From NCBI RefSeq assembly GCF_019972155.1, contig NZ_BOVL01000011.1, positions 257,503-321,502 on the forward strand: a stretch of 64,000 nt of DNA, written 5' to 3'. Below are positions 52,629 to 61,827 of this stretch, in pieces. The translations under genes and the position numbers were made by a program. A model generated the notes under the pieces. That model ran no database searches and had not been told where the DNA came from. It saw nothing but the letters and a program-made list of their open reading frames with translations. This DNA is from Bradyrhizobium sp. RD5-C2. GTDB taxonomy: Bacteria; Pseudomonadota; Alphaproteobacteria; Rhizobiales; Xanthobacteraceae. Position 1 is the stretch's first letter. Every line of letters starts with the position of its first letter.

Positions 52629-53674
52629 GCCAGCACGCGCTCGGCGATCCCGACGACCTCTTCGGGGGCGATGTCGCGCATGCAGCGATGGTCGTTCATG
52701 GTGCAGACCGTGCGCTGGCACGGCTGGCATGGCAGCTTGCTCTTGGTCTGCTGCACCGTGGCGGCGAGGCCGTTGAGGGGCGCCCAGAGATAGGGATCGG
52801 TCGGGCCGAAGATGCCCATCGTCGGCGTGCCGATCGCGGCTGCGATGTGCATCAGCCCGGAGTCGTTGGTAATGGCGACGCTGGCCGCGGCCATCGCCAG
52901 CGCGCCGTTGCGCAAATCGGTGCCAGTGAGATCGCGGACCCGCGCGCCGCCGACGGCGGCAATCTCCTGCGCCAGCGCCTTCTCGCCGGGGCCGCCGATC
53001 ACCCAGACGTCGAAGCCGTGTTCGGCGAACAGCCGCGCGGCTTCCGGATAATAGGTCCAACGCTTCGAGACTCCGACCGAGCCGGGTCCGAGTGCGATGG
53101 TCGGACCCGTGCCGAGGCCGTTGGCCTGCCGCCATCGGTTGACCTCGTCGGTGGGAACCCGCAGCTGGGGCACCGGCCATTCGGGCGGCCGAGGAGTGCC
53201 ATCAGGCAGCGCCAGGATGGCGTTCTTGTCGATAAAGCGCGGCTGCTTCTTTTCGCCCCATCGCATGGCGTTGATCAGGCCGAACCGCGCTTCGCCGAAG
53301 AAGCCGACCCGCTCCGGGATGCCCGCCAGGGCCGGCGCGATCGCAGCCTTCCAGGTGCGCGGCAGCACCAGCGCGGTGGCGTAGTTCCGTTTCCGAAACT
53401 CGGCCGCCAGCGCCCGCTGCCGGGCCAGAGCCAGCCGGCTGCGTGGCAGGTCAAACACGACGGCGGCGCGGACGCCGGGCATATAATCGACCAGCGGGGC
53501 ACAAAGCCTAGATGTCAGGAGGTCGACCGGCCTGTTGGGCCAGCGCTTGCGGAGCACCCTGACCACGGTGTGGCCGCGCACGAAATCGCCGATCCAAACA
53601 TAGGGCACGACGAGGATCGGTCTGGTATCCTCGGTATCCTGGATTTCGATGTCTGATATTGAATCAATATTCAT
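52610..53674 (-). CDS. waaF: Glycosyltransferase family 9 (LPS heptosyltransferase II type)
   Basis: A GT9 enzyme of about 354 residues using ADP-heptose. Features are ILVVPYVWIGDFVRGHTVVRVLR at the start, the donor site region PTIALGPGSVGVSKRWTYYPEAARLF and the C-terminal ITNDSGLMHIAAAIGTPTMGIFGPTDPYLWAP block. That last block and CQPCQRTVCTMNDHRCMRDI are WaaF-like. The start at 53674 is taken because the open frame upstream is antisense to hldD. It diverges from hldD across about 135 bases. Confidence 0.85.
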   Translation of the reverse strand: MNIDSISDIEIQDTEDTRPILVVPYVWIGDFVRGHTVVRVLRKRWPNRPVDLLTSRLCAPLVDYMPGVRAAVVFDLPRSRLALARQRALAAEFRKRNYATALVLPRTWKAAIAPALAGIPERVGFFGEARFGLINAMRWGEKKQPRFIDKNAILALPDGTPRPPEWPVPQLRVPTDEVNRWRQANGLGTGPTIALGPGSVGVSKRWTYYPEAARLFAEHGFDVWVIGGPGEKALAQEIAAVGGARVRDLTGTDLRNGALAMAAASVAITNDSGLMHIAAAIGTPTMGIFGPTDPYLWAPLNGLAATVQQTKSKLPCQPCQRTVCTMNDHRCMRDIAPEEVVGIAERVLAQISVR

Positions 53675-53809
53675 TTCTAGACGGGCCAGAGCCGGATCGG
53701 CGCGGCCAAGTCGGTAACCGGTTCGCGATGTGAGGTAAAGCCGTCGTTGCCTGTAGCGCGGGAGTGGGGCAAAGCTGGCGGCTGCAAAGGAATCTGGCGG
53801 GATTTCATC

Positions 53810-54790
53810 ATGTTTCTGGTAACCGGGGGCGCCGGTTTTATCGGATCGAACGTCGTGGCCGCGTTGAATGACGCCGGGCGCAGCGACGTTGCGGTCTGCG
53901 ACATCCTTGGGGACGACGGCAAGTGGCGGAACCTGGCCAAGCGCCAGATCGCCGATTTCGTGCCGCCGGCCGAGTTGATGGCTTGGCTGCAGGGCCGGCG
54001 GCTGGATGCCGTCCTCCATCTTGGTGCGATCTCGGCGACCACCGCGACCGACGGCGATCTGGTGATCGAGACCAATTTCCGTCTCTCGATGCGGCTGCTC
54101 GACTGGTGTACCGCCACCGGAACCCCGCTGATCTATGCCTCGTCGGCCGCCACCTATGGCGACGGCGACCAGGGTTTTGACGACGACGGTTCCGTTGAGG
54201 CGCTCAAGCGGCTGCGGCCGATGAACCTGTACGGCTGGAGCAAGAACCTGTTCGATCTCGCCGTCGCCGAGCGCGCGGCGAAAGGCGAACCTCTGCCGCC
54301 GCAATGGGCGGGGCTGAAATTCTTCAACGTGTTCGGCCCGAATGAATATCATAAGGGCACGATGATGAGCGTGCTGGCGCGGCGCTTCGACGACATCAAA
54401 GCGGGCCACGTCGTGCAGCTGTTCAAGTCGCATCGCGAGGGCATCGCCGACGGCGACCAGCGCCGCGACTTCATCTATGTCGACGACGTCGTGCGGGTGA
54501 TGATGTGGCTGGTCGCGACGCCGCGGGTCTCCGGCCTGTTCAATGTCGGCACCGGCAAGGCGCGCAGCTTCAAGGACCTGATCGTCTCGGCCTACGGCGC
54601 GCTCGGCCTGCAGCCGAACATCCAGTATGTCGACATGCCCGAGCAGATTCGCGGCAGTTATCAATATTTCACCCAGAGCGTCGTCGATCGTCTCGGGCGC
54701 GCCGGATACAATGGCGGTTTTACGCAGTTGGAAGACGCGGTCGGGGCCTATGTGAACGGCTTTCTCGATCGCGCGGATCGCTATCGCTAG
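53810..54790 (+). CDS. hldD: ADP-L-glycero-D-manno-heptose 6-epimerase
   Basis: An extended SDR of about 326 residues. The NADP motif is FLVTGGAGFIGSNVVAAL, the catalytic region is IYASSAATYGDGDQGF with MNLYGWSKNLFD giving Tyr-x-x-x-Lys, and FFNVFGPNEYHKG and the QRRDFIYVDD block are HldD-typical. It epimerises ADP-D-glycero-heptose to the L-glycero form used by heptosyltransferases such as the GT9 next door. The ATG at 53810 removes a 21-residue leader. hldE follows after 18 bases. Confidence 0.92.
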   Translation: MFLVTGGAGFIGSNVVAALNDAGRSDVAVCDILGDDGKWRNLAKRQIADFVPPAELMAWLQGRRLDAVLHLGAISATTATDGDLVIETNFRLSMRLLDWCTATGTPLIYASSAATYGDGDQGFDDDGSVEALKRLRPMNLYGWSKNLFDLAVAERAAKGEPLPPQWAGLKFFNVFGPNEYHKGTMMSVLARRFDDIKAGHVVQLFKSHREGIADGDQRRDFIYVDDVVRVMMWLVATPRVSGLFNVGTGKARSFKDLIVSAYGALGLQPNIQYVDMPEQIRGSYQYFTQSVVDRLGRAGYNGGFTQLEDAVGAYVNGFLDRADRYR

Positions 54791-54808
54791 AGCGGATGAC
54801 GGTGACTG

Positions 54809-56281
54809 ATGTTCGATTTTGAAGCGATCTCGCGTGCAATGTCCGGCCAGACCGTGCTCTGCGTCGGCGACCTCATGCTCGACGAGTTCGTGTATGGCGA
54901 GGTGTCGCGGATCTCGCCGGAGGCGCCGGCGCCGGTGATCGCGGTCAGGCGCAGCGAGATCAATATCGGCGGCGCCGGCAATGTCGCGCGCAATATCGCC
55001 GCGCTCGGCGGCCGCTGCATCTTCGTCGGCCTGATTGGCGAGGACGCCGCCGGAACGGTGCTATCAGAGGCGCTGGCGAAAGAGGCGGGGATCGAGACCG
55101 TGCTGGTGCGCGACGCCGCGCGCCCGACCACGCGCAAGGTGCGCTTCGTCTCCGAACAGTTCTCGACCCATATGCTGCGCTCCGATTGGGAGCTGGCCGC
55201 GCCGGCCGCGCCTGCCATCGAGCAGCAGCTGATCGACGCGATCCTGCCGCACCTTGCGCGCGCAGACATCGTGCTGCTGTCCGACTATGCCAAGGGCGTG
55301 CTGACCGCGCGCGTGATCCGCAATGTGATCAACGCCGCGCGCCAGGCGGGCAAGCGCGTGATCGTCGATCCGAAGAGCGCCAATCTCGCGATCTATCGCG
55401 GCGCGACCGTCTTGACGCCGAACCGCAAGGAATTCGCCGAGGCGACCCGCAGCCGTGCCGACAGCCAGGACAGCATCGCGCAGGCCGCGCCCGATGCGAT
55501 GGTCCTTGCCGATTGCGAGGCGATGCTGGTGACGCAGGGCGAGCGCGGCATGACGTTGGTGACGCGGCAGGGTGATTCGATCCATGTGCCGGCGCTGCCG
55601 GTCAAGGTGCGCGACGTCTCCGGCGCCGGCGACACCGTTGCTGCAGCACTGGCGCTGGCGCTGGCTGCCGGTGCCGACTGGGATGGCGCGCTGCGGATCG
55701 CGAGTGCCGCAGCCGCGGTTGCGGTCGGCAAGACCGGGACCGCGATCGTCAGGTCCGCCGAGTTGCGGCGAAGGATCCTGCCGCACGCGTCGCTGGCGGC
55801 CGAGGACAAGATCGTCCCGGCCGGCGGCGATGTCGACGCGTCTCTCGAGGAATGGCGCAGGCAGGATCTGCGGATCGGCTTTACCAATGGCTGTTTCGAC
55901 ATCCTGCATCCCGGCCACGTCAAGGTGCTGACCGCCGCGCGCGGCGCCTGTGACCGCCTGATCGTCGGATTGAACAGCGACGCCTCGGTGAAGCGGCTGA
56001 AGGGCGAAGGGCGTCCAGTGCAGAACGAGCGCGCCCGGGCCGAGGTGCTGGCGGCGCTGGAAGCCGTCGACCTCGTCGCAATCTTCGAGGAGGACACGCC
56101 GATCAATTTGATCACGAAGGTGCGGCCGAGCGTGCTGGTCAAGGGCGGCGACTATACCCGCGAGCAGGTGGTCGGCCACGAGATCGTCGAGGCCGCCGGC
56201 GGCGAGGTGGTGCTGGTCGAGATCCTGCAGGGCCACAGCACGACGTCGCTGGTTGCGCGGGCCCGCGAGGGCAAGGCGTGA
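54809..56281 (+). CDS. hldE: Bifunctional heptose-7-phosphate kinase / heptose-1-phosphate adenylyltransferase
   Basis: A 490-residue fusion. The N-terminal PfkB-type kinase (about residues 1-320) has [18 protein letters not shown] and the anion-hole [14 protein letters not shown]. The C-terminal nucleotidyltransferase (about 355-490) has [17 protein letters not shown] with the HxGH motif and [14 protein letters not shown]. It phosphorylates heptose 7-phosphate at C1 and later adenylylates heptose 1-phosphate. A GmhB-type phosphatase step lies between these; a candidate is at 5836. The stop overlaps the next gene in a GTGA junction. Confidence 0.95.
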   Translation: MFDFEAISRAMSGQTVLCVGDLMLDEFVYGEVSRISPEAPAPVIAVRRSEINIGGAGNVARNIAALGGRCIFVGLIGEDAAGTVLSEALAKEAGIETVLVRDAARPTTRKVRFVSEQFSTHMLRSDWELAAPAAPAIEQQLIDAILPHLARADIVLLSDYAKGVLTARVIRNVINAARQAGKRVIVDPKSANLAIYRGATVLTPNRKEFAEATRSRADSQDSIAQAAPDAMVLADCEAMLVTQGERGMTLVTRQGDSIHVPALPVKVRDVSGAGDTVAAALALALAAGADWDGALRIASAAAAVAVGKTGTAIVRSAELRRRILPHASLAAEDKIVPAGGDVDASLEEWRRQDLRIGFTNGCFDILHPGHVKVLTAARGACDRLIVGLNSDASVKRLKGEGRPVQNERARAEVLAALEAVDLVAIFEEDTPINLITKVRPSVLVKGGDYTREQVVGHEIVEAAGGEVVLVEILQGHSTTSLVARAREGKA

Positions 56282-57570
56282 GCGCGAGCATGGCATCGCC
56301 GGCAGGCGCCGCGGCGTGCCCGGCCTGGCGCGATCCGGCGCGATGGCAGGCCACGACCGACGTGGTCGCGGTCCTGATTGCGCTGTCGCTGCCGTGGTCG
56401 ACCTCGCTGGTCGGCATCTTCGGCGTGATGCTGCTGATCTCGATTGCGCCGACCGTCGACCTGCGGGCGTTCTGGACGCTGCTGAAGCGGCCGATCTGCG
56501 TGGCGCCGATCGCGCTGTTTTGCCTCGCGCTCACCGGCACGCTCTGGTCGGACGCCGCCTGGGGCGCGAGATTGTACGCGGTCGGGCCGACCGCAAAGCT
56601 GCTGGTGCTTCCGGTTCTGCTCTATCACTTCCAGCGCTCGAGCCGCGGGACATGGGTGTTCGTGGCCTTCCTCGTCTCCTGCACGCTGCTGATGCTGATG
56701 TCGTGGCTGGTGCTTGCCTATCCTCACCTCGCGCTGCGGGCGCCGGCTCCCGGCGAGCAGGGCGTCTTCGTCAAGAACTATATCGACCAGAGCCAGGAAT
56801 TCACGCTGTGTGCGGTCGCGCTGGCCTATCCGATCGTGATGCTGTTGCGGGCCAATCGCGTCCTGCCGGCCGTGCTGCTGGTCGGGATCGCGCTCAGCCT
56901 GCTTGCCAACATGGCGTTCGTGGTGGTGTCGCGGACCGCGCTGGTGACCATTCCGATCATGTTCGCGGTATTTGCGCTGCTGCATTTGCGTTGGCGCAGC
57001 ATCGCCCTGATCCTGTGTGCGGCCGGCGCATTGTCCGTTGCGGCGTGGTATGCATCGCCACAACTGCGCGCGACGGCCGATTCATTCCAGCGCGATTACA
57101 AGCTCTACATGGAGCGCAACGAGCCGACATCGCTTGGTCTGCGGCTCGAATTCTGGCGCAAGTCGCTCGGCTTCTTTGCCGAGGCTCCGGTCATCGGCCA
57201 CGGCACCGGCTCGACGCGGGGCCTGTTCGAGCGCGTCGCGGCCGGCGGCGTGAACCAGGCTTCCGGCGAAGTGATCGGAAACCCCCACAATCAAACGTTG
57301 AACGTCGCCGTGCAGTGGGGCATTGTGGGTGTATCGATACTGTACGCGATGTGGCTGCTGCACCTGTTGCTGTTCCGCGGCGACGGTCTCGTCAACTGGA
57401 TCGGGCTTCTCGTCGTGGTACAGAATATTTCAAGTTCGTTGTTTAATTCACACATCTTCGACTTTCATGAAGGCTGGATGTACGTGCTGGGCGTCGGGGT
57501 TGCGGGCGGCATGGCGTTGAAGGGGCGATTGGGGACGGATATGGAACCCGAGCCTCCGATCCGTCCATGA
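56278..57570 (+). CDS. O-antigen ligase-family membrane protein (WaaL-like)
   Basis: A 430-residue polytopic protein with about ten hydrophobic segments and a large periplasmic loop between about residues 280 and 345. That loop holds the family pattern [24 protein letters not shown], with the conserved His in [15 protein letters not shown]. It belongs to the Wzy/WaaL superfamily that joins O-antigen to lipid A-core. WaaL is favoured because it is coupled to hldE in the core-heptose operon; polymerase is the alternative. The start is a GTG at 56278. Confidence 0.8.
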   Translation: MSASMASPAGAAACPAWRDPARWQATTDVVAVLIALSLPWSTSLVGIFGVMLLISIAPTVDLRAFWTLLKRPICVAPIALFCLALTGTLWSDAAWGARLYAVGPTAKLLVLPVLLYHFQRSSRGTWVFVAFLVSCTLLMLMSWLVLAYPHLALRAPAPGEQGVFVKNYIDQSQEFTLCAVALAYPIVMLLRANRVLPAVLLVGIALSLLANMAFVVVSRTALVTIPIMFAVFALLHLRWRSIALILCAAGALSVAAWYASPQLRATADSFQRDYKLYMERNEPTSLGLRLEFWRKSLGFFAEAPVIGHGTGSTRGLFERVAAGGVNQASGEVIGNPHNQTLNVAVQWGIVGVSILYAMWLLHLLLFRGDGLVNWIGLLVVVQNISSSLFNSHIFDFHEGWMYVLGVGVAGGMALKGRLGTDMEPEPPIRP

Positions 57571-57653
57571 TCGCTGGCAAGGGCTCCGCAGATACGCTAC
57601 AGCCTGCCAATGTCCCGTCGCCAACTCCCAGTTGCCAGTAACCCGTCCGTTAG

Positions 57654-59567
57654 ATGACGCGCCTTTCACAATTCACCTCGCGCAACTTCCTGATCCTGGC
57701 ACATGACGCGCTGGCGACGACGTTCGCGTTGCTGGCGAGCTTTTATCTGCGCTTCGAGGGCAGCCTGCTTACCGATCGGCTGCCGCATTTGCTGCGCATT
57801 CTGCCCTGGTTCGTGCTGTTCAGCATCGTGGTCAGCTATTTCTCCAATCTGACCACGGCGAAATGGCGCTTCACCTCGCTGCCGGACGCGATGAACATCC
57901 TGCGGGTCGCGGCGGTGCTGACGCTGGCACTGGTCGTGGTGGACTACATCTACTTCTTCACCGGAGCGAATTCGCCAAGTCCGGTGTTCCTCGGCCGCGT
58001 CACGATCATCCTGTTCTTCTTCCTCGAGGTGTTCGCGCTGAGCGCGCTGCGCCTCGGCTATCGCTACTTCCGCTATTCGCGCACGCGTCTTCATGCCCGA
58101 TCCGACGATGCAGCGTCGGCGCTGCTGGTCGGACGCACGGCCGACGCCGAAGTCGTGCTGCGTGGCATCGAGAACGGCGCCATCAAGCGGCTCTGGCCGG
58201 TCGGCGTGCTCTCGCCGTCGGCCGCGGACCGCGGCCAGATGATCCGCAACATTCCCGTGGTCGGCGGCGTCGACGATATTGAAACCGTGATTCGGGATTT
58301 CGAGGGCCGCCAGCGGCCGATCAAGCGCGTGGTCATGATGCCCTCGGCCTTCGAGCCGGATGCGCATCCGGAAAGCGTGCTGATGCGCGCCAAGCGGCTC
58401 GGTCTGATGGTCAGCCGCCTGCCGTCGCTGGAGGGCGGCGATACGCCACGGCTCACCAACGTCGCGGTCGAAGACCTGCTGCTGCGCCCGAGCCAGAAGA
58501 TCGACTACGCGCGGCTCGAGACGCTGGTGAAGGGCAAGTCCGTCATCGTGACCGGCGGCGGCGGCTCGATCGGCGCGGAGATATGCGAGAGGGTCGCGAC
58601 CTTCGGCGCGGCACGCCTCTTGGTCGTCGAGAACTCGGAGCCGGCGCTTTATGCGGTCACCGAGGCGCTGTCCGCACGCGACATCGGCCCCGAGATCGAG
58701 GGCCGGATCGCGGACATCAGGGATCGCGAGCGCATCACGCGCCTGATGAGTGAGTTCAAGCCCGACATCGTGTTCCATGCCGCGGCGCTCAAGCATGTGC
58801 CGATCCTGGAGCGCGACTGGAGCGAAGGGGTCAAGACCAACATCTTCGGGTCCGTCAACGTCGCCGACGCGGCGCGTGCGGCGGGCGCGAGCGCCATGGT
58901 GATGATCTCGACCGACAAGGCGATCGAGCCGGTGTCGATGCTGGGCCTGACCAAGCGGTTCGCCGAGATGTATTGTCAGGCGATGGATCATGATCTGATG
59001 GCCGAGGCCAAGGGCAGGTCGCACATGCGGCTGATCTCGGTGCGGTTCGGCAACGTGCTGGCGTCCAACGGATCCGTGGTGCCGAAATTCAAGGCCCAGA
59101 TCGAGGCCGGCGGACCGATCACGGTGACCCATCCGGACATGGTCCGTTATTTCATGACGATCCGCGAAGCCTGCGATCTCGTGATCACCGCCGCAACGCA
59201 CGCCATGACGCCGGCACGGCCCGACGTCTCGGTCTATGTGCTGAATATGGGGCAGCCGGTGAAGATCGTCGATCTCGCCGAGCGGATGATCCGCCTGTCG
59301 GGCCTGCAACCGGGCGTCGACGTCGAGATCGTGTTCAGCGGCATCCGTCCCGGCGAGCGGCTGAACGAGATCCTGTTCGCAAGCCAGGAGCCGACGCTCG
59401 AAATCGGCGTTGCCGGCGTGATGGCCGCCAAGCCGAACCAGCCTCCGATGTCGACGTTGCGCAAGTGGCTCGCGGCGCTGGAAGATGCGATCGAGAGAGA
59501 CGACCGCGTGACCATCCGTGCCGTCCTTCAGGACGCCGTGCCCGAGTTCGGATCGAATGCCGCCTGA
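57654..59567 (+). CDS. Membrane-bound nucleotide-sugar 4,6-dehydratase (CapD/WbpM/FlaA1 family)
   Basis: A 637-residue protein with four hydrophobic segments in about residues 13-135, then a Rossmann-like domain and an extended SDR from about 295. The NAD motif is VTGGGGSIGAEICERV (Gly301-Gly307). ISTDKAIEPVSMLGLTK holds the catalytic Thr420/Asp421/Lys422 and Lys434. The family makes UDP-4-keto-6-deoxy-GlcNAc for QuiNAc, FucNAc and related sugars. One oddity: where FlaA1 has Tyr and WbpM/PglF have Met before Gly-x-x-Lys, this protein has Leu430 with a Met just before. It is followed by genes for a glycosyltransferase and a 4-reductase-type epimerase. Confidence 0.85.
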   Translation: MTRLSQFTSRNFLILAHDALATTFALLASFYLRFEGSLLTDRLPHLLRILPWFVLFSIVVSYFSNLTTAKWRFTSLPDAMNILRVAAVLTLALVVVDYIYFFTGANSPSPVFLGRVTIILFFFLEVFALSALRLGYRYFRYSRTRLHARSDDAASALLVGRTADAEVVLRGIENGAIKRLWPVGVLSPSAADRGQMIRNIPVVGGVDDIETVIRDFEGRQRPIKRVVMMPSAFEPDAHPESVLMRAKRLGLMVSRLPSLEGGDTPRLTNVAVEDLLLRPSQKIDYARLETLVKGKSVIVTGGGGSIGAEICERVATFGAARLLVVENSEPALYAVTEALSARDIGPEIEGRIADIRDRERITRLMSEFKPDIVFHAAALKHVPILERDWSEGVKTNIFGSVNVADAARAAGASAMVMISTDKAIEPVSMLGLTKRFAEMYCQAMDHDLMAEAKGRSHMRLISVRFGNVLASNGSVVPKFKAQIEAGGPITVTHPDMVRYFMTIREACDLVITAATHAMTPARPDVSVYVLNMGQPVKIVDLAERMIRLSGLQPGVDVEIVFSGIRPGERLNEILFASQEPTLEIGVAGVMAAKPNQPPMSTLRKWLAALEDAIERDDRVTIRAVLQDAVPEFGSNAA

Positions 59568-59615
59568 CCGCGCCGTCCTGCGGGCGATCAGGCAGGACCG
59601 TTTCGAAAGCTATTG

Positions 59616-60830
59616 ATGCCCAGCTCCCGAAAAGTCGTGGTCGCCAGCCAGCATTATCCGCCGGACCACAGCACGACCGCCGCGATCATGGCCGCGATCG
59701 CAGAACGGATCGCCCAGGAGGCGGACGTGGTGGTGGTCTCCGGGATGCCGGGCTCGGCGCGGGCGCCGGCGCCGGGGCGGCCCGTCGTCGTCGAGATCAG
59801 GAACTGGCTGCCGGGCAAGGCGGCACTGCTCAAGCGCGCGCTGGCCGAGGCACTGTTCACGGTGCGGATGTTCTTTGCGTTGTTGTCGCGGCTGCAGCGC
59901 GGCGACGTGGCGCTGACGGTGACGGCACCCTTCGCGCTTCCCTATGCAGTTGCCGCCGCGGCGAGGTTGAAGGGGGCCAAGTCGGCGTTGATCCTGCACG
60001 ACCTGTTTCCGGATGTTCTCGTGATGGCCGGGCTGCTGCGGCCGTCATCGCTGGTTGCGCGGGCGATGCGCGCGATCAACGCGCTGATGTTCCGTGCCTT
60101 GAACACCGTCATCGTGATCGGCCGCGACGCCGAGAAGCTGCTGCTGCGCTATCGCGGAATGACACCGGACAAGATCAGGTTCATCCCGAACTGGGCCACG
60201 CTCGCCCCCGGCGATCGTCCCGTCAGCCCCGACAATCCGTTTCGCAAGGCGATCGCTGCCCGCTTCGTCGTCGGCCTGTCCGGCAATCTGGGCTTCACCC
60301 ACGATCCGGACATCGTCTTCGGGGCTGCGCGGCTGTTGCGCGACGAGCGCGATATCCATTTCCTGCTGTCGGGATGGGGCATGGGCTTTGCGCGATTGAA
60401 GGAGATGCAGGCCGAGGCGCAGCTCGCCAACGTCACGCTGGTCGAGCGCGTCGCGGATGGCGAGCTCGATGCGCTGCTCTCCAGTGCCGACGTCTGGCTC
60501 ATTCCCTATCGCAAGGACGTTGCCGGCGTATCGGTCCCGAGCCGGTTCTATAATCTGCTTGCAGCCGGCCGGCCCGTGATCCTGGTCTCCGAGCCCGAAG
60601 CCGAGGCCGCGCTGACCGTCAGCGAGAACCGGCTGGGCTGGGTCGTCACGCCGGGACGGCCCGACCAACTCGCCGATGCGATCAGGATGGCGGCGCAATC
60701 GCAGGACGCCGCGATGGCCGAGCGCGCCGTCGCGACCGCGCGGACCTTCAGTCCCGAGCGGGCGCTGTCGAGCTACGCCGCGCTGGTGGCGGAGCTGTTA
60801 TCCAATCAAGATGTGGAGCGGACAGCATGA
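59616..60830 (+). CDS. Glycosyltransferase family 4 (WbuB-like)
   Basis: A GT4 enzyme of about 404 residues. The N-terminal VVVASQHYPPDHSTTAAIMAAI and the LILHDLFPDV region resemble WbuB/WcaI-type transferases. The C-terminal donor site has FVVGLSGNLGFTHDPDIVF and VPSRFYNLLAAGRPVILVSE. WbuB-like proteins often transfer an N-acetyl-6-deoxyhexosamine such as FucNAc, in keeping with the flanking dehydratase and reductase. The ATG at 59616 follows a TTG. The stop overlaps the next start in an ATGA junction. Confidence 0.8.
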   Translation: MPSSRKVVVASQHYPPDHSTTAAIMAAIAERIAQEADVVVVSGMPGSARAPAPGRPVVVEIRNWLPGKAALLKRALAEALFTVRMFFALLSRLQRGDVALTVTAPFALPYAVAAAARLKGAKSALILHDLFPDVLVMAGLLRPSSLVARAMRAINALMFRALNTVIVIGRDAEKLLLRYRGMTPDKIRFIPNWATLAPGDRPVSPDNPFRKAIAARFVVGLSGNLGFTHDPDIVFGAARLLRDERDIHFLLSGWGMGFARLKEMQAEAQLANVTLVERVADGELDALLSSADVWLIPYRKDVAGVSVPSRFYNLLAAGRPVILVSEPEAEAALTVSENRLGWVVTPGRPDQLADAIRMAAQSQDAAMAERAVATARTFSPERALSSYAALVAELLSNQDVERTA

Positions 60831-61768
60831 ATGATCACCGGCCGACGGTTCTTGTGACGGGTGCGAGCGGCTTTGTCGGTCGCCACGTCGTGCCTGAGCT
60901 GGAGCAGAACGGCTGGTTGGTGCGGCGCGCGGTGCGTACCCCGCTGCAAGACGCAAACGACGTGGCGATCGGCTCGCTCAGTCCGGCCACCGATTGGCGC
61001 GCCGCGCTCGACGGGGTGGACGCCGTCGTTCATCTCGCGGCTCGCGTTCACCAGCAGTCCGACGAACAAGCGATCGAGCTCTACCGCAACGTCAATATCG
61101 AAGGCACGCTGCATCTGGCGCGTTCGGCGGTTGCGGCGGGCGTTCGGGATTTCATTTTTGTCAGCACGATCCTGGTGCATGGGCGCAGCAATTACGGCCG
61201 CCCGCCGTTTCGCGAGGACGATGTCCTGACACCGCGCGGCCTCTACGGAAACTCGAAGGCGGCCGCCGAAGTTGGTCTGAAGGGGATTGTGCCGGGCAGC
61301 GGCATGAGGGTGACCGTGATCAGGCCGCCGCTGATCTACGGCGCCGGCGCGAAGGGAAATTTCGCCCTGCTCAAGCGTGCGGTGATCAATCGCATGCCGC
61401 TTCCGCTCGCCTTTGTGAAGAACCGCCGCGCGTTCCTGTCCGCGGAAAACCTCGCGTCGTTCATCCTGTATCGGTTGTCGCGACCGGGAAATGATTTCGA
61501 CGTGTTTCTGGTGGCCGACCGCGAGCAGGTCTCGACGCGGGAGTTCGTCGAGCGCCTTGCCCGCGCGGCAGAAACCTCGCCGCGTCTGTTCTGGCTGCCG
61601 TCGCCGCTCCTGAAGGTGTCGCTCACGGTGGGCGGCCGCAAGGAAGCCTACGACAGCCTGTTCGCCTCGCTTGAACTCGATCTGTCCAAGGTCGCGGGCA
61701 CCGGATGGCAGCAGCCGATCAGCCTCGATGAGGGGCTGCGGCGCGCGCTGCGCCGAACGGATATCTAG
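60827..61768 (+). CDS. NAD-dependent epimerase/4-reductase (WbpV/WreQ-like)
   Basis: A 313-residue extended SDR. The cofactor motif is VLVTGASGFVGRHVVPEL, the Ser motif is FIFVSTILVHGRSN and Tyr-x-x-x-Lys lies in GLYGNSKAAAE. VIRPPLIYGAGAKGNFALL is typical of the UDP-4-keto-6-deoxy-HexNAc reductase group. It would reduce the product of the CapD-like dehydratase at C4 to give UDP-QuiNAc or UDP-FucNAc; the configuration cannot be read. It is translationally coupled to the glycosyltransferase before it and converges with the WecA-like gene. Confidence 0.82.
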   Translation: MNDHRPTVLVTGASGFVGRHVVPELEQNGWLVRRAVRTPLQDANDVAIGSLSPATDWRAALDGVDAVVHLAARVHQQSDEQAIELYRNVNIEGTLHLARSAVAAGVRDFIFVSTILVHGRSNYGRPPFREDDVLTPRGLYGNSKAAAEVGLKGIVPGSGMRVTVIRPPLIYGAGAKGNFALLKRAVINRMPLPLAFVKNRRAFLSAENLASFILYRLSRPGNDFDVFLVADREQVSTREFVERLARAAETSPRLFWLPSPLLKVSLTVGGRKEAYDSLFASLELDLSKVAGTGWQQPISLDEGLRRALRRTDI

Positions 61769-61806
61769 ATCTTGTTTTGACGCGTTTTCTTCACGCGGCT
61801 GGAAAA

Positions 61807-61827
61807 CGCTCTGGCCCGATCAGAGCG
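61807..61827 (-). terminator. Rho-independent terminator of the WecA-like gene
   Basis: A 7-bp stem (CGCTCTG / CAGAGCG) with a 7-base loop overlaps the stop of the WecA-like gene. On the minus strand it is followed by TTTT, so termination of that gene is likely. It may also serve the convergent epimerase weakly. Confidence 0.6.

Noticed and set aside
53675..54664. The open upstream extension of the heptosyltransferase frame
   Set aside because: It is antisense to hldD and lacks a ribosome site; GT9 proteins start near 53674.
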